NCBI GenBank assembly: GCA_001660395.1
Contig: LXWE01000012.1
Location: 28,777 to 92,776 of the forward strand
Direction of reading: 5' to 3'
DNA: 64,000 nt
Origin: Alteromonadaceae bacterium XY-R5
GTDB lineage: Bacteria; Pseudomonadota; Gammaproteobacteria; Enterobacterales; Alteromonadaceae
The first letter of the stretch is position 1; each line of letters starts with the position of its first letter. The notes beneath the pieces are model-generated. The model searched no databases. It was not told the DNA's origin and worked only from the letters and a program-made list of their open reading frames with translations. Below, in pieces: positions 43,958 through 51,727 of the stretch. The position numbers and the translations under genes are program-made.

Positions 43958-45165
43958 ACGGCCATCCTTACCGGAATATCCCCAAGCTGAGCAGGCATAA
44001 AGGCGGGTTTGGGATAGTGGCGGAGCGGCTGATACAAGGTATTCCGCTGAAAGGCATCTAAACCGGCTGAATGAATAAAGCTGACCATATCCTCGGGCTG
44101 AATTTCCTGACCATGGGTGGCGCCTGCGGCGCGGGAGATGCTTTCGTTCATCAGGGTGCCGCCCAGATCATTGGCGCCGGCGCGCAGCATCTGGCTGGCC
44201 ACATCCGGGCCCATTTTCACCCAGGAGGCCTGAATATTGTCGATACTGCCCTGCAGCATCAGGCGCGCCACAGCATGCATTTTAAAGTGCTCATCCCGGG
44301 TGGGGCCGGTACGCACTTTGTCTGGGTTTTCTAAGTACAAAGGAGTTTGATAATGAATAAAACCCAGTGGCACAAATTCGGTGAAGCCCTGATATTGAGA
44401 CTGAATGCTGCGTAGCAGCGCGATATGTTCGCTCCAGTGTCTGGGGCTGTCCACATGACCATACATGATGGTGGAGGTGGTCGGCAAACCAAGTTGATGA
44501 GCGGTTTCGATGATCTCCACCCAGGCTTCAGTGCTGAGCTTATTCTTAGTTAACTGTCGGCGTACTTCGGTATCTAAAATCTCCGCCGCAGTGCCGGGCA
44601 TAGAGGCTAAGCCCAGCGACATTAATTCTTGTAAGTAGTCGCGATAGCTGAGTTTGGCTTTGCGCGCGCCATACCAGATCTCAAAGGGGGAGAAGGCATG
44701 GATATGAATATCCGGAACGGCCTTTTTCACATCGATAAGTAACTGGCGGTAGTAGTCGGCGTTGATATCGGGGTGCAAGCCTCCCTGCACACAAATTTCG
44801 GTGGCACCCCGTTGTTTCGCCTCCAGGGCGCGACGCACCACTTCGTCTGTGCCGAAGAACTCTGCGGAAGCATCACTTTTACTGACGCCAAAATTGCAAA
44901 ACTGACAGCCCATGTGACAGACATTGGTGAAGTTGATATTGCGGGTGATCACAAAGGAGGCCTGATCGCCACAGCGTTGCTGGCGAATCAGATCGGCGAC
45001 CTGAAACAGGGCCTGCGTATCCTTTCCCTGAGTGTAAAACAGCTGCTCACCTTCGATGGCAGATAAGGTATGTCCGGCCAGCGCCCGGTCCAGGATGTGG
45101 GCGATACTGGCCGAACAAGAGGCAATCGCCCGTTCAAGATCCTGATGCTGATAAGGTGTGTTCAT
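43954..45165 (-). CDS. cofH: FO synthase subunit 2
   Basis: CofH is a radical SAM enzyme that joins tyrosine to 5-amino-6-ribitylamino-uracil on the way to FO. The 403-residue protein has the iron-sulfur motif CHMGCQFC (Cys83, Cys87, Cys90), GATEICVQGGLHPD, PLGFIHYQTPLYL and GANDLGGTLMNESISRAAGA. I start it at 45165, 8 bases after GGAAG; an ATG at 45171 is possible. It follows cofG by 28 bases. Having separate cofG and cofH differs from the fused FbiC of actinobacteria. Confidence 0.95.
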   Translation of the reverse strand: MNTPYQHQDLERAIASCSASIAHILDRALAGHTLSAIEGEQLFYTQGKDTQALFQVADLIRQQRCGDQASFVITRNINFTNVCHMGCQFCNFGVSKSDASAEFFGTDEVVRRALEAKQRGATEICVQGGLHPDINADYYRQLLIDVKKAVPDIHIHAFSPFEIWYGARKAKLSYRDYLQELMSLGLASMPGTAAEILDTEVRRQLTKNKLSTEAWVEIIETAHQLGLPTTSTIMYGHVDSPRHWSEHIALLRSIQSQYQGFTEFVPLGFIHYQTPLYLENPDKVRTGPTRDEHFKMHAVARLMLQGSIDNIQASWVKMGPDVASQMLRAGANDLGGTLMNESISRAAGATHGQEIQPEDMVSFIHSAGLDAFQRNTLYQPLRHYPKPAFMPAQLGDIPVRMAV

Positions 45166-45193
45166 CTTCATCGCTTCCTTACGTTTGAACGGC

Positions 45194-46324
45194 TTAAGGC
45201 TGACACTGCGCCACTGCCAGGCCATCCAGTGGACGCCAGGCAGGCAATGCGGCCTGAATCGGTTGACTGATATAACGGGCTGACTGTTGCAGGTACTTGG
45301 GATACACAGTTAGCCGCTCCTGCAATTGGTAACCTTGCTGTTTGCCTGCATCCGCCAATGCCTGAATTTGTGGCCAGGTGCGTTCAGGGTTAATAAAGTC
45401 TTTGGTCAGCGGTGATATACCGCCCCAGTCATTAATGCCAGCGGCGATATAATAGGGATACTCTTCGGCCAAATTTGGTGGTGCCTGCAGGCTGATATCC
45501 GCATCCAGCACTAATCTGGCAACAGCCAGAGTGCGGCGCATATCGTCTAAATCAGGTTCTGGATGATTGGCCATGGGAGTCCCCGCTTTGGCGCGGAAAT
45601 TCTGTACGATCACTTCCTGAATATGGCCGTGTTCACGATGAATTTGATTGATGCTGATGAGGCTGTCGATGCGTTCCTGCCAGGTTTCGCCAATACCGAT
45701 CAAAATACCCGTAGTAAAAGGCACATCCTGCTTACCTGCATCCATCAAGGTTTGTAAGCGCAAACTGGGCTTTTTATCCGGGCAGCCAAAATGGGCCTGA
45801 CCGGGCTGACATAACCTATCACTGCTGCATTCCAGCATCATGCCCATACTGGCACTGACAGGTTTTAACTGGGCAATTTCTGCCGGCGTTAAGGTGCCGG
45901 CGTTCACGTGAGGCACCAGCAGACTATGTTTGAGTACCAATTCGCACATAGCCGTCAGATAATCCACTGTGCTGCGATAGCCCTGATCGGCAAGTAAGTC
46001 TCGTGCGAGGCGGTAACGCTTCTCTGGTTTTTCACCGAGAGAAAACAACGCTTCTTTGCAACCTAATTGCTGGCCCTGGAGCAAGGTGGTCAACACCTGA
46101 TCCGGTGTCATCAGATTGGCTTCGCCGGATTCCGGTGTTTTGACAAAGGTGCAATACCCGCAATCATCCCGGCACATATTGGTCAGGGGAATAAACACTT
46201 TGCGCGAATAGGTTAGGGTGTTAGACCAGTGGCTATCTCTGACATTTGCAGCCGCCTGGCATAAGGCATCGAGTTGATCGCTATGACAGCCATCAAGGGC
46301 TAACGCTTCATTCCGTGAAAGCAT
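45194..46324 (-). CDS. cofG: FO synthase subunit 1
   Basis: CofG is the second radical SAM enzyme of FO (deazaflavin) synthesis. The 376-residue protein has the cluster motif CRDDCGYC (Cys51, Cys55, Cys58), FTTGILIGIGETWQERIDSL, IQEVIVQNFRAKAGTPM and NDWGGISPLTKDFINPE. It is the first gene of the F420 operon, 65 bases downstream of a RutR-box-like palindrome. An AGGAG site precedes the ATG. Confidence 0.95.
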   Translation of the reverse strand: MLSRNEALALDGCHSDQLDALCQAAANVRDSHWSNTLTYSRKVFIPLTNMCRDDCGYCTFVKTPESGEANLMTPDQVLTTLLQGQQLGCKEALFSLGEKPEKRYRLARDLLADQGYRSTVDYLTAMCELVLKHSLLVPHVNAGTLTPAEIAQLKPVSASMGMMLECSSDRLCQPGQAHFGCPDKKPSLRLQTLMDAGKQDVPFTTGILIGIGETWQERIDSLISINQIHREHGHIQEVIVQNFRAKAGTPMANHPEPDLDDMRRTLAVARLVLDADISLQAPPNLAEEYPYYIAAGINDWGGISPLTKDFINPERTWPQIQALADAGKQQGYQLQERLTVYPKYLQQSARYISQPIQAALPAWRPLDGLAVAQCQP

Positions 46325-46389
46325 GTCGATCTCCTTTTTTGCCTACTTGCATGATTTTGGTTATTTGTTGTACTAGGTGTAGCACGTCT

Positions 46390-46405
46390 TTTACCAAATG
46401 GTAAA
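46390..46405 (-). promoter_or_regulatory. RutR-box-like operator (F420 operon)
   Basis: TTTACCAAATGGTAAA has perfect 7-base arms around two central bases. The E. coli RutR consensus is TTGACCA-N2-TGGTCAA, so length, spacing and the ACC/GGT core agree, and only the third base of each arm differs. It lies 65 bases before cofG, close to where a promoter would be, and one arm overlaps a weak -35-like TTTACC on the minus strand. Confidence 0.75.
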
Positions 46406-46563
46406 GTGTTTTTTGAGCAGTTATTTTGGTGCGAAGCTGGGATCAAATTGGCGCAAACTCACCAATTTATTGTTTTAAATCTGGTTGGATTTTGATCTGA
46501 GGTATGGTTGATAAATGTTTATTTATCAATTGGTTGTGATTGCTTTATTGGTTTTGGTAAGTA

Positions 46564-46590
46564 AATAAAAAAGCGACCGTTAAAGTCGCC
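46564..46590 (-). terminator. Rho-independent terminator after tetR
   Basis: On the minus strand GCGAC / GTCGC (7-base loop) is followed by a long T-rich run (TTTTTTATTT), downstream of the TetR gene. Confidence 0.75.
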
Positions 46591-46641
46591 TTTTGGATGA
46601 AAATCTTTAGCTAAATCAGCAGATTAATTTTTTGTGAAGCA

Positions 46642-47277
46642 CTATTTTTGTGCACCAAGGGCATTTAAAACGAAATGACACAGAAAATCGCTGGCGCGAT
46701 CAAAGTCTTTCTGGTCCAGTTTGGGTTTACCTAACAGCAGTTGGATCTGAGTTGAGAAGTCAGCATAGGTTTGGGTTGATGCCCAGATAGTGAAGAACAA
46801 ATGTTCAGGATCGATTGGGCGAATCTGGCCGTTTTCAATCCATTTGTTGATCAGCTGAATGTCTTTTTCAAACTGAGGCTTAAGGTGATCGAGCAGGTAA
46901 TCTTTGAGTACCGGTGCACCATTGATGATTTCATGGGCAAAGACTTTCGAACCATTGGGATAGTCGCGCGAGAGTTCAATTTTCTGGCGAATATAAGCTT
47001 CGATTATCTCTGCTGGTGAAGCGTTAGGATCGTCAACGAAGGTCATTTTTTCGATCCAAATATCAATCATATTGCGCAATACGGAGTGATATAAAAACTC
47101 CTTCGACGGAAAATAATAGATCAGAAGCTGCTTGGATAAGCCGGCCTGGTCGGCAACAGCATCCATAGATGAGCCACTAAATCCCTTTTGAGCAAAAACT
47201 TTTTCCGCTGCCCGTAATATTTTTGCTTCAACCTTAGCTCTGTTCGCTGAGGTTTTACGTGGTGCCACCTGGTTCAT
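46642..47277 (-). CDS. RutR-like TetR-family regulator
   Basis: A 211-residue repressor-type protein. The helix-turn-helix reads KILRAAEKVFAQKGFSGSSM then AVADQAGLSKQLLIYYFPSK. The C-terminal domain shares DIWIEKM, QKIELSRDYPNGSKVFAHEI and LFFTIWASTQTYADFSTQIQ with E. coli RutR (SRDYP, FMIWASTQHYADF), the uracil-sensing pyrimidine-utilisation regulator. It lies between the F420 operon and the pyrimidine genes, and three RutR-box-like sites occur nearby. I predict it senses uracil or thymine. It may be co-transcribed with the LysR gene. Confidence 0.88.
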   Translation of the reverse strand: MNQVAPRKTSANRAKVEAKILRAAEKVFAQKGFSGSSMDAVADQAGLSKQLLIYYFPSKEFLYHSVLRNMIDIWIEKMTFVDDPNASPAEIIEAYIRQKIELSRDYPNGSKVFAHEIINGAPVLKDYLLDHLKPQFEKDIQLINKWIENGQIRPIDPEHLFFTIWASTQTYADFSTQIQLLLGKPKLDQKDFDRASDFLCHFVLNALGAQK

Positions 47278-47353
47278 AGTCGTCTATCCTGAATTTCTCT
47301 GCTTGTGCAGGGCTGTAGTCTGTGTCCTATGCCGAATTATTATTGTTATTATC

Positions 47354-48280
47354 TCAACTGATAGTGTTGTCAGTTGGTTGATGTGCATCGGCAAGCGCAT
47401 CTAGAAACATTTTAACCAAGCGGGTTGGCTTAGGTGATTTTCGATTAATTGCGGCAAACTGGCAATGATATGCGAACTTTTGTTGGCTCAAAGCGCACAT
47501 CTGGCCCTTTTCGACAAAACTTCTGGCGTAATGTTCGGGTAAAAAGCCCAGATAACCGCCTGAACGAATTAAAGTTGCAATGCCTTCCTGATCGTTAGCA
47601 ACCGCCATTTTATTCAGTCCTAATGCGGCACTTTTGTCCATATTTGGGCTGTGAAAACTCAAGCCAGCGTATCGAGCTGCAATAATATCCTTATCACTGG
47701 GGTTTGTCTGGTCGAACAAGGGATGCATATTGCCACAATATAAGTACATTTGTTCGCCAAACAAAGGCATATATTCGAGGCTGGTGGAGGCTCTATGGGT
47801 AGGAATGATACCGACATGGTAACGTCCATCCAGAATACCCTGCTCTATGCTATTTACGGGGACCACATGGATCTCGACATTTACCTTCGGTGCTAACTGC
47901 TGGTATCGGTGAATGGCTTCATACACATAACATTCAGGGTTGCTGACGGTTTTATCAAACATAGCAATCACCACATTGCCTTGCAGACTGCGGTGCATGT
48001 CATTCACCTGATTGCGAAAATCCTGCAGAGATAGCAGCAGGCGCTGGGCGCCGTCATAGATCCGTTCGCCCTCAGAGGTTAATGAAAAGCCGCTGCGCCC
48101 GCGGTGGCACAGGGTCATGCCGAGGCGGGTTTCCAGATCCTTGAGGTGGCGGCTAATGGTAGAGCGGCCTATATTTAACTCTAGTTCTGCAGCGGTTAAG
48201 CCCCCAGCCTGCACAACTGTCATAAACACCCGCAGCAGGCGAATGTCCGTATTTGAAAGATTCCCTAGGATTGCACGCAC
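47354..48280 (-). CDS. LysR-family transcriptional regulator
   Basis: A 308-residue regulator. The N-terminal helix-turn-helix is SNTDIRLLRVFMTVVQAGGL followed by NIGRSTISRHLKDLETRLGM. A substrate-binding domain with LEYMPLFGEQMYLYCGNMHP fills the rest. The start is GTG at 48280. It is divergent from the beta-alanine aminotransferase gene, the arrangement of a LysR activator with its target, as with the P. aeruginosa BauR-bauA pair for beta-alanine use. A near-palindrome TTTCAT/ATGAAA (48283-48298) in the gap could be an operator. Confidence 0.88.
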   Translation of the reverse strand: MRAILGNLSNTDIRLLRVFMTVVQAGGLTAAELELNIGRSTISRHLKDLETRLGMTLCHRGRSGFSLTSEGERIYDGAQRLLLSLQDFRNQVNDMHRSLQGNVVIAMFDKTVSNPECYVYEAIHRYQQLAPKVNVEIHVVPVNSIEQGILDGRYHVGIIPTHRASTSLEYMPLFGEQMYLYCGNMHPLFDQTNPSDKDIIAARYAGLSFHSPNMDKSAALGLNKMAVANDQEGIATLIRSGGYLGFLPEHYARSFVEKGQMCALSQQKFAYHCQFAAINRKSPKPTRLVKMFLDALADAHQPTDNTIS

Positions 48281-48282
48281 AG

Positions 48283-48298
48283 TTTCATCTATATGAAA
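48283..48298. promoter_or_regulatory. Possible LysR operator
   Basis: TTTCATCTATATGAAA is a near-perfect palindrome directly upstream of the LysR gene and about 90 bases before the aminotransferase. A LysR autoregulatory site is plausible. Confidence 0.4.
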
Positions 48299-48305
48299 GT
48301 GAAGA

Positions 48306-48335
48306 TTGATAACTTGTAATTTATCGAACTTATAT
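48306..48335 (+). promoter_or_regulatory. Possible aminotransferase promoter
   Basis: TTGATA (48306-48311) and TTATAT (48330-48335), with an 18-base spacer, lie 53 bases before the aminotransferase gene, just downstream of the candidate LysR operator. Confidence 0.35.
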
Positions 48336-48387
48336 GACTGGGTAAAGTGACGCCGATTTGAATCCTTTTTATATCAGGTAAACAGAC

Positions 48388-49719
48388 ATGCCGTTATCTT
48401 CTCCCAGCCTTACCAAGGCGCAGTTAGATGCTTACTGGATGCCCTATACGGGTAACCGTGAGTTTAAGCAAAATCCTCGTATTATCAGTGCGGCAGATGG
48501 TTGTTATCTGATTGATGACAAAGGCCGTCGGATTCTGGATGGCCTTTCTGGCTTGTGGACCTGTGGTGCTGGCCACAATCGTCCTGAAATTGCCGAAGCT
48601 GTGGCTAAGCAGCTTAGTACTCTGGATTATGCGCCAGCGTTTCAGTATGGCCATCCTCTGGCGTTCCAGCTGGCAGAGCGTCTGGTGAATATGGCGCCGG
48701 GCGACATTAACAAGGTGTTCTACACCAACTCTGGTTCAGAATCTGCGGATACCGCGACCAAGATTGCCCGTGCCTACTGGCGTCAGAAAGGTCAGGCGAC
48801 CAAAACCCGGATTATCGGCCGTGCCAAGGGATATCACGGTGCCAGCTGGGGCGGTATTAGCTTCGGTGGTATCGGCGGTAACCGCAAGTTGTGGGGCCCG
48901 GCGATGGAATCTGACCATCTGTCCCATACTCTGTTACCGGAAAATAAATTTGTGAAAGGCATGCCTGAAACCGGTGACTATCTGGCTAACGAGCTGGAAG
49001 AGTTGGTGGCACTGCATGACGCGTCGAATATTGCTGCGGTTATGGTTGAGCCTATGTCGGGTTCCGCCGGTGTGATCGTGCCGCCCAAGGGCTATCTGCA
49101 AAAGCTGCGTCAGATTTGTGATAAGCACGACATTTTGCTGATTTTTGATGAAGTTATTACGGGGTTTGGCCGTATGGGCAGCATGTTCGGTGCGGATGCC
49201 TTTGATGTGATACCGGATATGATGAGCGTGGCCAAGCAGATCACCAATGGTGCTATCCCTATGGGCGCTGTGATGGTACGAGAAGGTATTTATGATGCAG
49301 TAATGGCCGCTGGCGGCCCGGATTATAACGTTGAGCTGCCTCACGGTTATACCTATTCAGGCCACCCTGTAGCCTGTGCCGCTGCGATGGCGGCGCTGGA
49401 TGTACTGGAAAAAGAACAACTGGTGCAACAGGCCGCTGATTTAAGTCCCTATTTTGAACAGGCAGTGCATAGCCTTAAAGGTAGCCCTTACATCAGTGAT
49501 ATTCGTAACTTTGGCCTGGCGGCTGGTTTTAGCATTGAAAGCTATCCAGGCGAGCCAGCTCGTCGTCCATACGAAATTGCCATGCGCATGTGGGAAAAAG
49601 GTTTTTATGTGCGCTATGGTGGTGACACCATTCAGCTGGGTGTGCCTTTTATTATGCAGCCAGCACAAGTAGACAGTTTAATTAATGCATTAGGCGACAC
49701 CCTTCGTCAGTTGCCGTAA
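48388..49719 (+). CDS. Beta-alanine:pyruvate (omega-amino acid) aminotransferase
   Basis: A 443-residue class III PLP enzyme. It has AYWMPYTGNREFKQNPRIIS, FYTNSGSESADTATKIARAY, YHGASWGGISFGG, LIFDEVITGFGRMGSMF and the PLP-lysine segment VAKQITNGAIPMGAV. It probably converts beta-alanine, the product of uracil degradation, to malonate semialdehyde, or beta-aminoisobutyrate when thymine is used. It is 15 bases before mmsA, and the pair resembles bauA-bauC. The LysR gene upstream is the likely controller. Confidence 0.92.
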   Translation: MPLSSPSLTKAQLDAYWMPYTGNREFKQNPRIISAADGCYLIDDKGRRILDGLSGLWTCGAGHNRPEIAEAVAKQLSTLDYAPAFQYGHPLAFQLAERLVNMAPGDINKVFYTNSGSESADTATKIARAYWRQKGQATKTRIIGRAKGYHGASWGGISFGGIGGNRKLWGPAMESDHLSHTLLPENKFVKGMPETGDYLANELEELVALHDASNIAAVMVEPMSGSAGVIVPPKGYLQKLRQICDKHDILLIFDEVITGFGRMGSMFGADAFDVIPDMMSVAKQITNGAIPMGAVMVREGIYDAVMAAGGPDYNVELPHGYTYSGHPVACAAAMAALDVLEKEQLVQQAADLSPYFEQAVHSLKGSPYISDIRNFGLAAGFSIESYPGEPARRPYEIAMRMWEKGFYVRYGGDTIQLGVPFIMQPAQVDSLINALGDTLRQLP

Positions 49720-49734
49720 CGTGAGGGAAAAATC

Positions 49735-51234
49735 ATGAGACAAATAGGACATTTTATTGACGGGCAAAGCCTGTCTGAACCAGGCGGTCGTAAGGCCGAC
49801 GTATTTAACCCCGCTACCGGCGAAGCCATTGCCCAGGTATCCCTGGCACCGGCAGAAACCGTACATCAGGCCATTGAGGCTGCTCAAGCGGCTTTTCCGG
49901 CCTGGCGTGCGACGCCACCGGCTAAACGTGCACAGGTAATGTTCCGCTTTAAACAATTGCTGGAAGATAATGCTGACGCCATTTGCGCGATGATCAGCGA
50001 AGAGCACGGTAAGGTACTAAACGATGCTTTGGGTGAATTACAGCGCGGCATTGAAAACGTGGAGTTTGCCTGCGGTATGCCGCAGTTGCTTAAAGGCGAA
50101 CACAGCCGTAACGTGGGTCCAGCCATTGATGCCTGGAGTGAATTTCAGCCACTGGGTGTAGTAGCTGGGATTACCCCATTTAACTTCCCTGCCATGGTGC
50201 CTTTATGGATGTGGCCGAGCGCCATCATGTGCGGTAATACCTTTGTGTTAAAGCCATCAGAAAAGGACCCTACCAGCGCTATGTTTATCGCTAGCCTGGC
50301 ATCTGAGGCAGGCTTACCCAATGGGGTGTTGAATGTGGTTAACGGCGATAAAGAAGCCGTGGATACCTTGCTACATGCACCTGAGGTAAAAGCCATTAGC
50401 TTCGTTGGCTCAACCCCAATTGCTGAATATATCTATCAAACTGCAAGTGCTAATGGCAAGCGTTGTCAGGCCTTAGGTGGCGCGAAAAACCACGCTATCG
50501 TGATGCCGGATGCTGACCTGAACAATGCCGTTAACGCACTGATGGGAGCGGCTTATGGCTCATGTGGTGAGCGTTGTATGGCGATATCTGTGGCAGTGGC
50601 TGTAGGTGATGAAGTTGCCGATGCTTTAGTTGCCAAACTGAAAGCGGAAGTTGAACAACTTAAGGTAGGCCCAGGGTCAGATAACACTAACCATATGGGA
50701 CCGCTAATTAGTCAGCCGCATCAGCAAAAGGTGTTGAGCTATATCGATGCGGGCGTGGAAGCGGGTGCAGAGCTGGTTTGTGATGGTCGCACATTGAAGG
50801 TAGATGGTCACGAACAGGGCTACTTTGTTGGTGGAACGCTATTCGACAAAGTGACACCTGAGATGAGCATCTATACCGATGAAATTTTCGGCCCCGTGTT
50901 AGTTGTGGTGCGTGTTCCTGATATGCAGGCGGCGGTTGATCTGATTAATAGCCATGAATATGGCAATGGTACCTGTTTGTTTACCCGTGATGGTGAAGCC
51001 GCACGTTACTTCGTTGATCAGGTCGAGGTGGGTATGGTGGGGATTAACGTACCTCTGCCTGTACCGGTTTCTTATCATAGCTTTGGTGGCTGGAAGCGCT
51101 CTTTGTTTGGAGATTTACATGCCTATGGGCCTGATTCTGTGCGTTTTTACACTAAACGCAAACAGGTAACACAACGTTGGCCTTCAGCCAGTCTGCGTGA
51201 GGGGATTCATTTTTCTTTCCCCAGCAACCAATAA
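49735..51234 (+). CDS. mmsA: CoA-acylating (methyl)malonate-semialdehyde dehydrogenase
   Basis: A 499-residue aldehyde dehydrogenase that turns malonate semialdehyde into acetyl-CoA or methylmalonate semialdehyde into propionyl-CoA, with NAD and CoA. It shows ITPFNFPAMVPLWMWPSAI, the NAD-binding ISFVGSTPIAEYIYQTASAN, the catalytic cysteine in YGSCGERCMAISVAV, and EIFGPVLVVVRV. The GERCM spacing is the MmsA type. It completes beta-alanine use after the aminotransferase. Confidence 0.95.
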   Translation: MRQIGHFIDGQSLSEPGGRKADVFNPATGEAIAQVSLAPAETVHQAIEAAQAAFPAWRATPPAKRAQVMFRFKQLLEDNADAICAMISEEHGKVLNDALGELQRGIENVEFACGMPQLLKGEHSRNVGPAIDAWSEFQPLGVVAGITPFNFPAMVPLWMWPSAIMCGNTFVLKPSEKDPTSAMFIASLASEAGLPNGVLNVVNGDKEAVDTLLHAPEVKAISFVGSTPIAEYIYQTASANGKRCQALGGAKNHAIVMPDADLNNAVNALMGAAYGSCGERCMAISVAVAVGDEVADALVAKLKAEVEQLKVGPGSDNTNHMGPLISQPHQQKVLSYIDAGVEAGAELVCDGRTLKVDGHEQGYFVGGTLFDKVTPEMSIYTDEIFGPVLVVVRVPDMQAAVDLINSHEYGNGTCLFTRDGEAARYFVDQVEVGMVGINVPLPVPVSYHSFGGWKRSLFGDLHAYGPDSVRFYTKRKQVTQRWPSASLREGIHFSFPSNQ

Positions 51235-51600
51235 CATAAAGTTAGTTGGCATGGTTATTGTTTAACCATTTCTGCAAGGAAAGAAATTTGCAGAAAAAAT
51301 AACAATAGCTGTGAATTCAGGGAAACGAGTTTTCTGTTTAAACAAGCAAACGGGATGTTGGCTTAACCAGAAAACTTACCAGTTCGGTGCAAGGAATTTG
51401 CTATCGAACAGGCGCGATGGAATCGCCATTGGGGATTATCCCAGCGACAGAAAAACGCCGGACGGATGGGCCTTGTAGAGGAAATTTCGATTTTTTCTAC
51501 AAGGCCGTCTGCCTTGTTAGCAGGGTCTTACCAGGGGGCACTGGTATTGACTGTTAAAGACTGATGTCTTGCTACAAGGGTGGCGCTTTTTTTTGCTCTT
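51235..51600 (+). other. Hairpin-rich gene-free region (candidate structured RNA)
   Basis: No protein is seen. By eye I find consecutive inverted repeats. They are 51270-51295 (TTCTGCAA/TTGCAGAA), 51328-51376 (14-base arms, one mismatch), 51382-51409 (GTTCG/CGAAC with an inner GCAA/TTGC), 51414-51426, 51430-51443, 51469-51506 (perfect 11-base arms, GGCCTTGTAGA/TCTACAAGGCC), 51509-51523, 51529-51546 (TACCAG/CTGGTA) and 51557-51570 (AAGAC/GTCTT). An eight-T run follows at 51587-51594. The CCTTGTAG arm can pair with either of two CTACAAGG copies. No known riboswitch was recognised. It may be an mmsA 3' UTR, an attenuator or an independent RNA. Confidence 0.6.
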
Positions 51601-51604
51601 TAAT

Positions 51605-51620
51605 TTTACCTTTTGGTAAA
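51605..51620 (+). promoter_or_regulatory. RutR-box-like operator (pyrimidine operon)
   Basis: TTTACCTTTTGGTAAA has six paired positions in each arm around a 4-base TTTT centre. It matches the site before cofG. TTTACC could serve as -35 with TATTTT (51628-51633) at a 17-base spacing, so bound regulator would block the promoter. It is 107 bases before the amidohydrolase start. Confidence 0.72.
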
Positions 51621-51727
51621 TTAAGTCTATTTTTTATGCACCTCATTGGTGGGGGAATGCGCTTTTTTGGGGCGAATTAATCAGAAATGCTGGCAGCAGT
51701 ATTGGCCAGGGACAAGAGGATGTGAGC

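Larger units (their letters stand above)
46325..46641. other. Regulatory region between tetR and cofG
   Basis: No gene is seen in these 317 bases. From right to left it has the tetR terminator (46564-46590), a 22-base palindrome TTGATAAAT/ATTTATCAA (46508-46529, 9-base arms, loop of 4), and the strong RutR-box-like site (46390-46405) before cofG. Confidence 0.8.

Noticed and set aside
51411..51443. GGCGCGATGGAATCGCC resembling the start of a fluoride riboswitch
   Set aside because: The conserved AAC and the 3' pseudoknot partner are missing, and no fluoride exporter or related gene follows.
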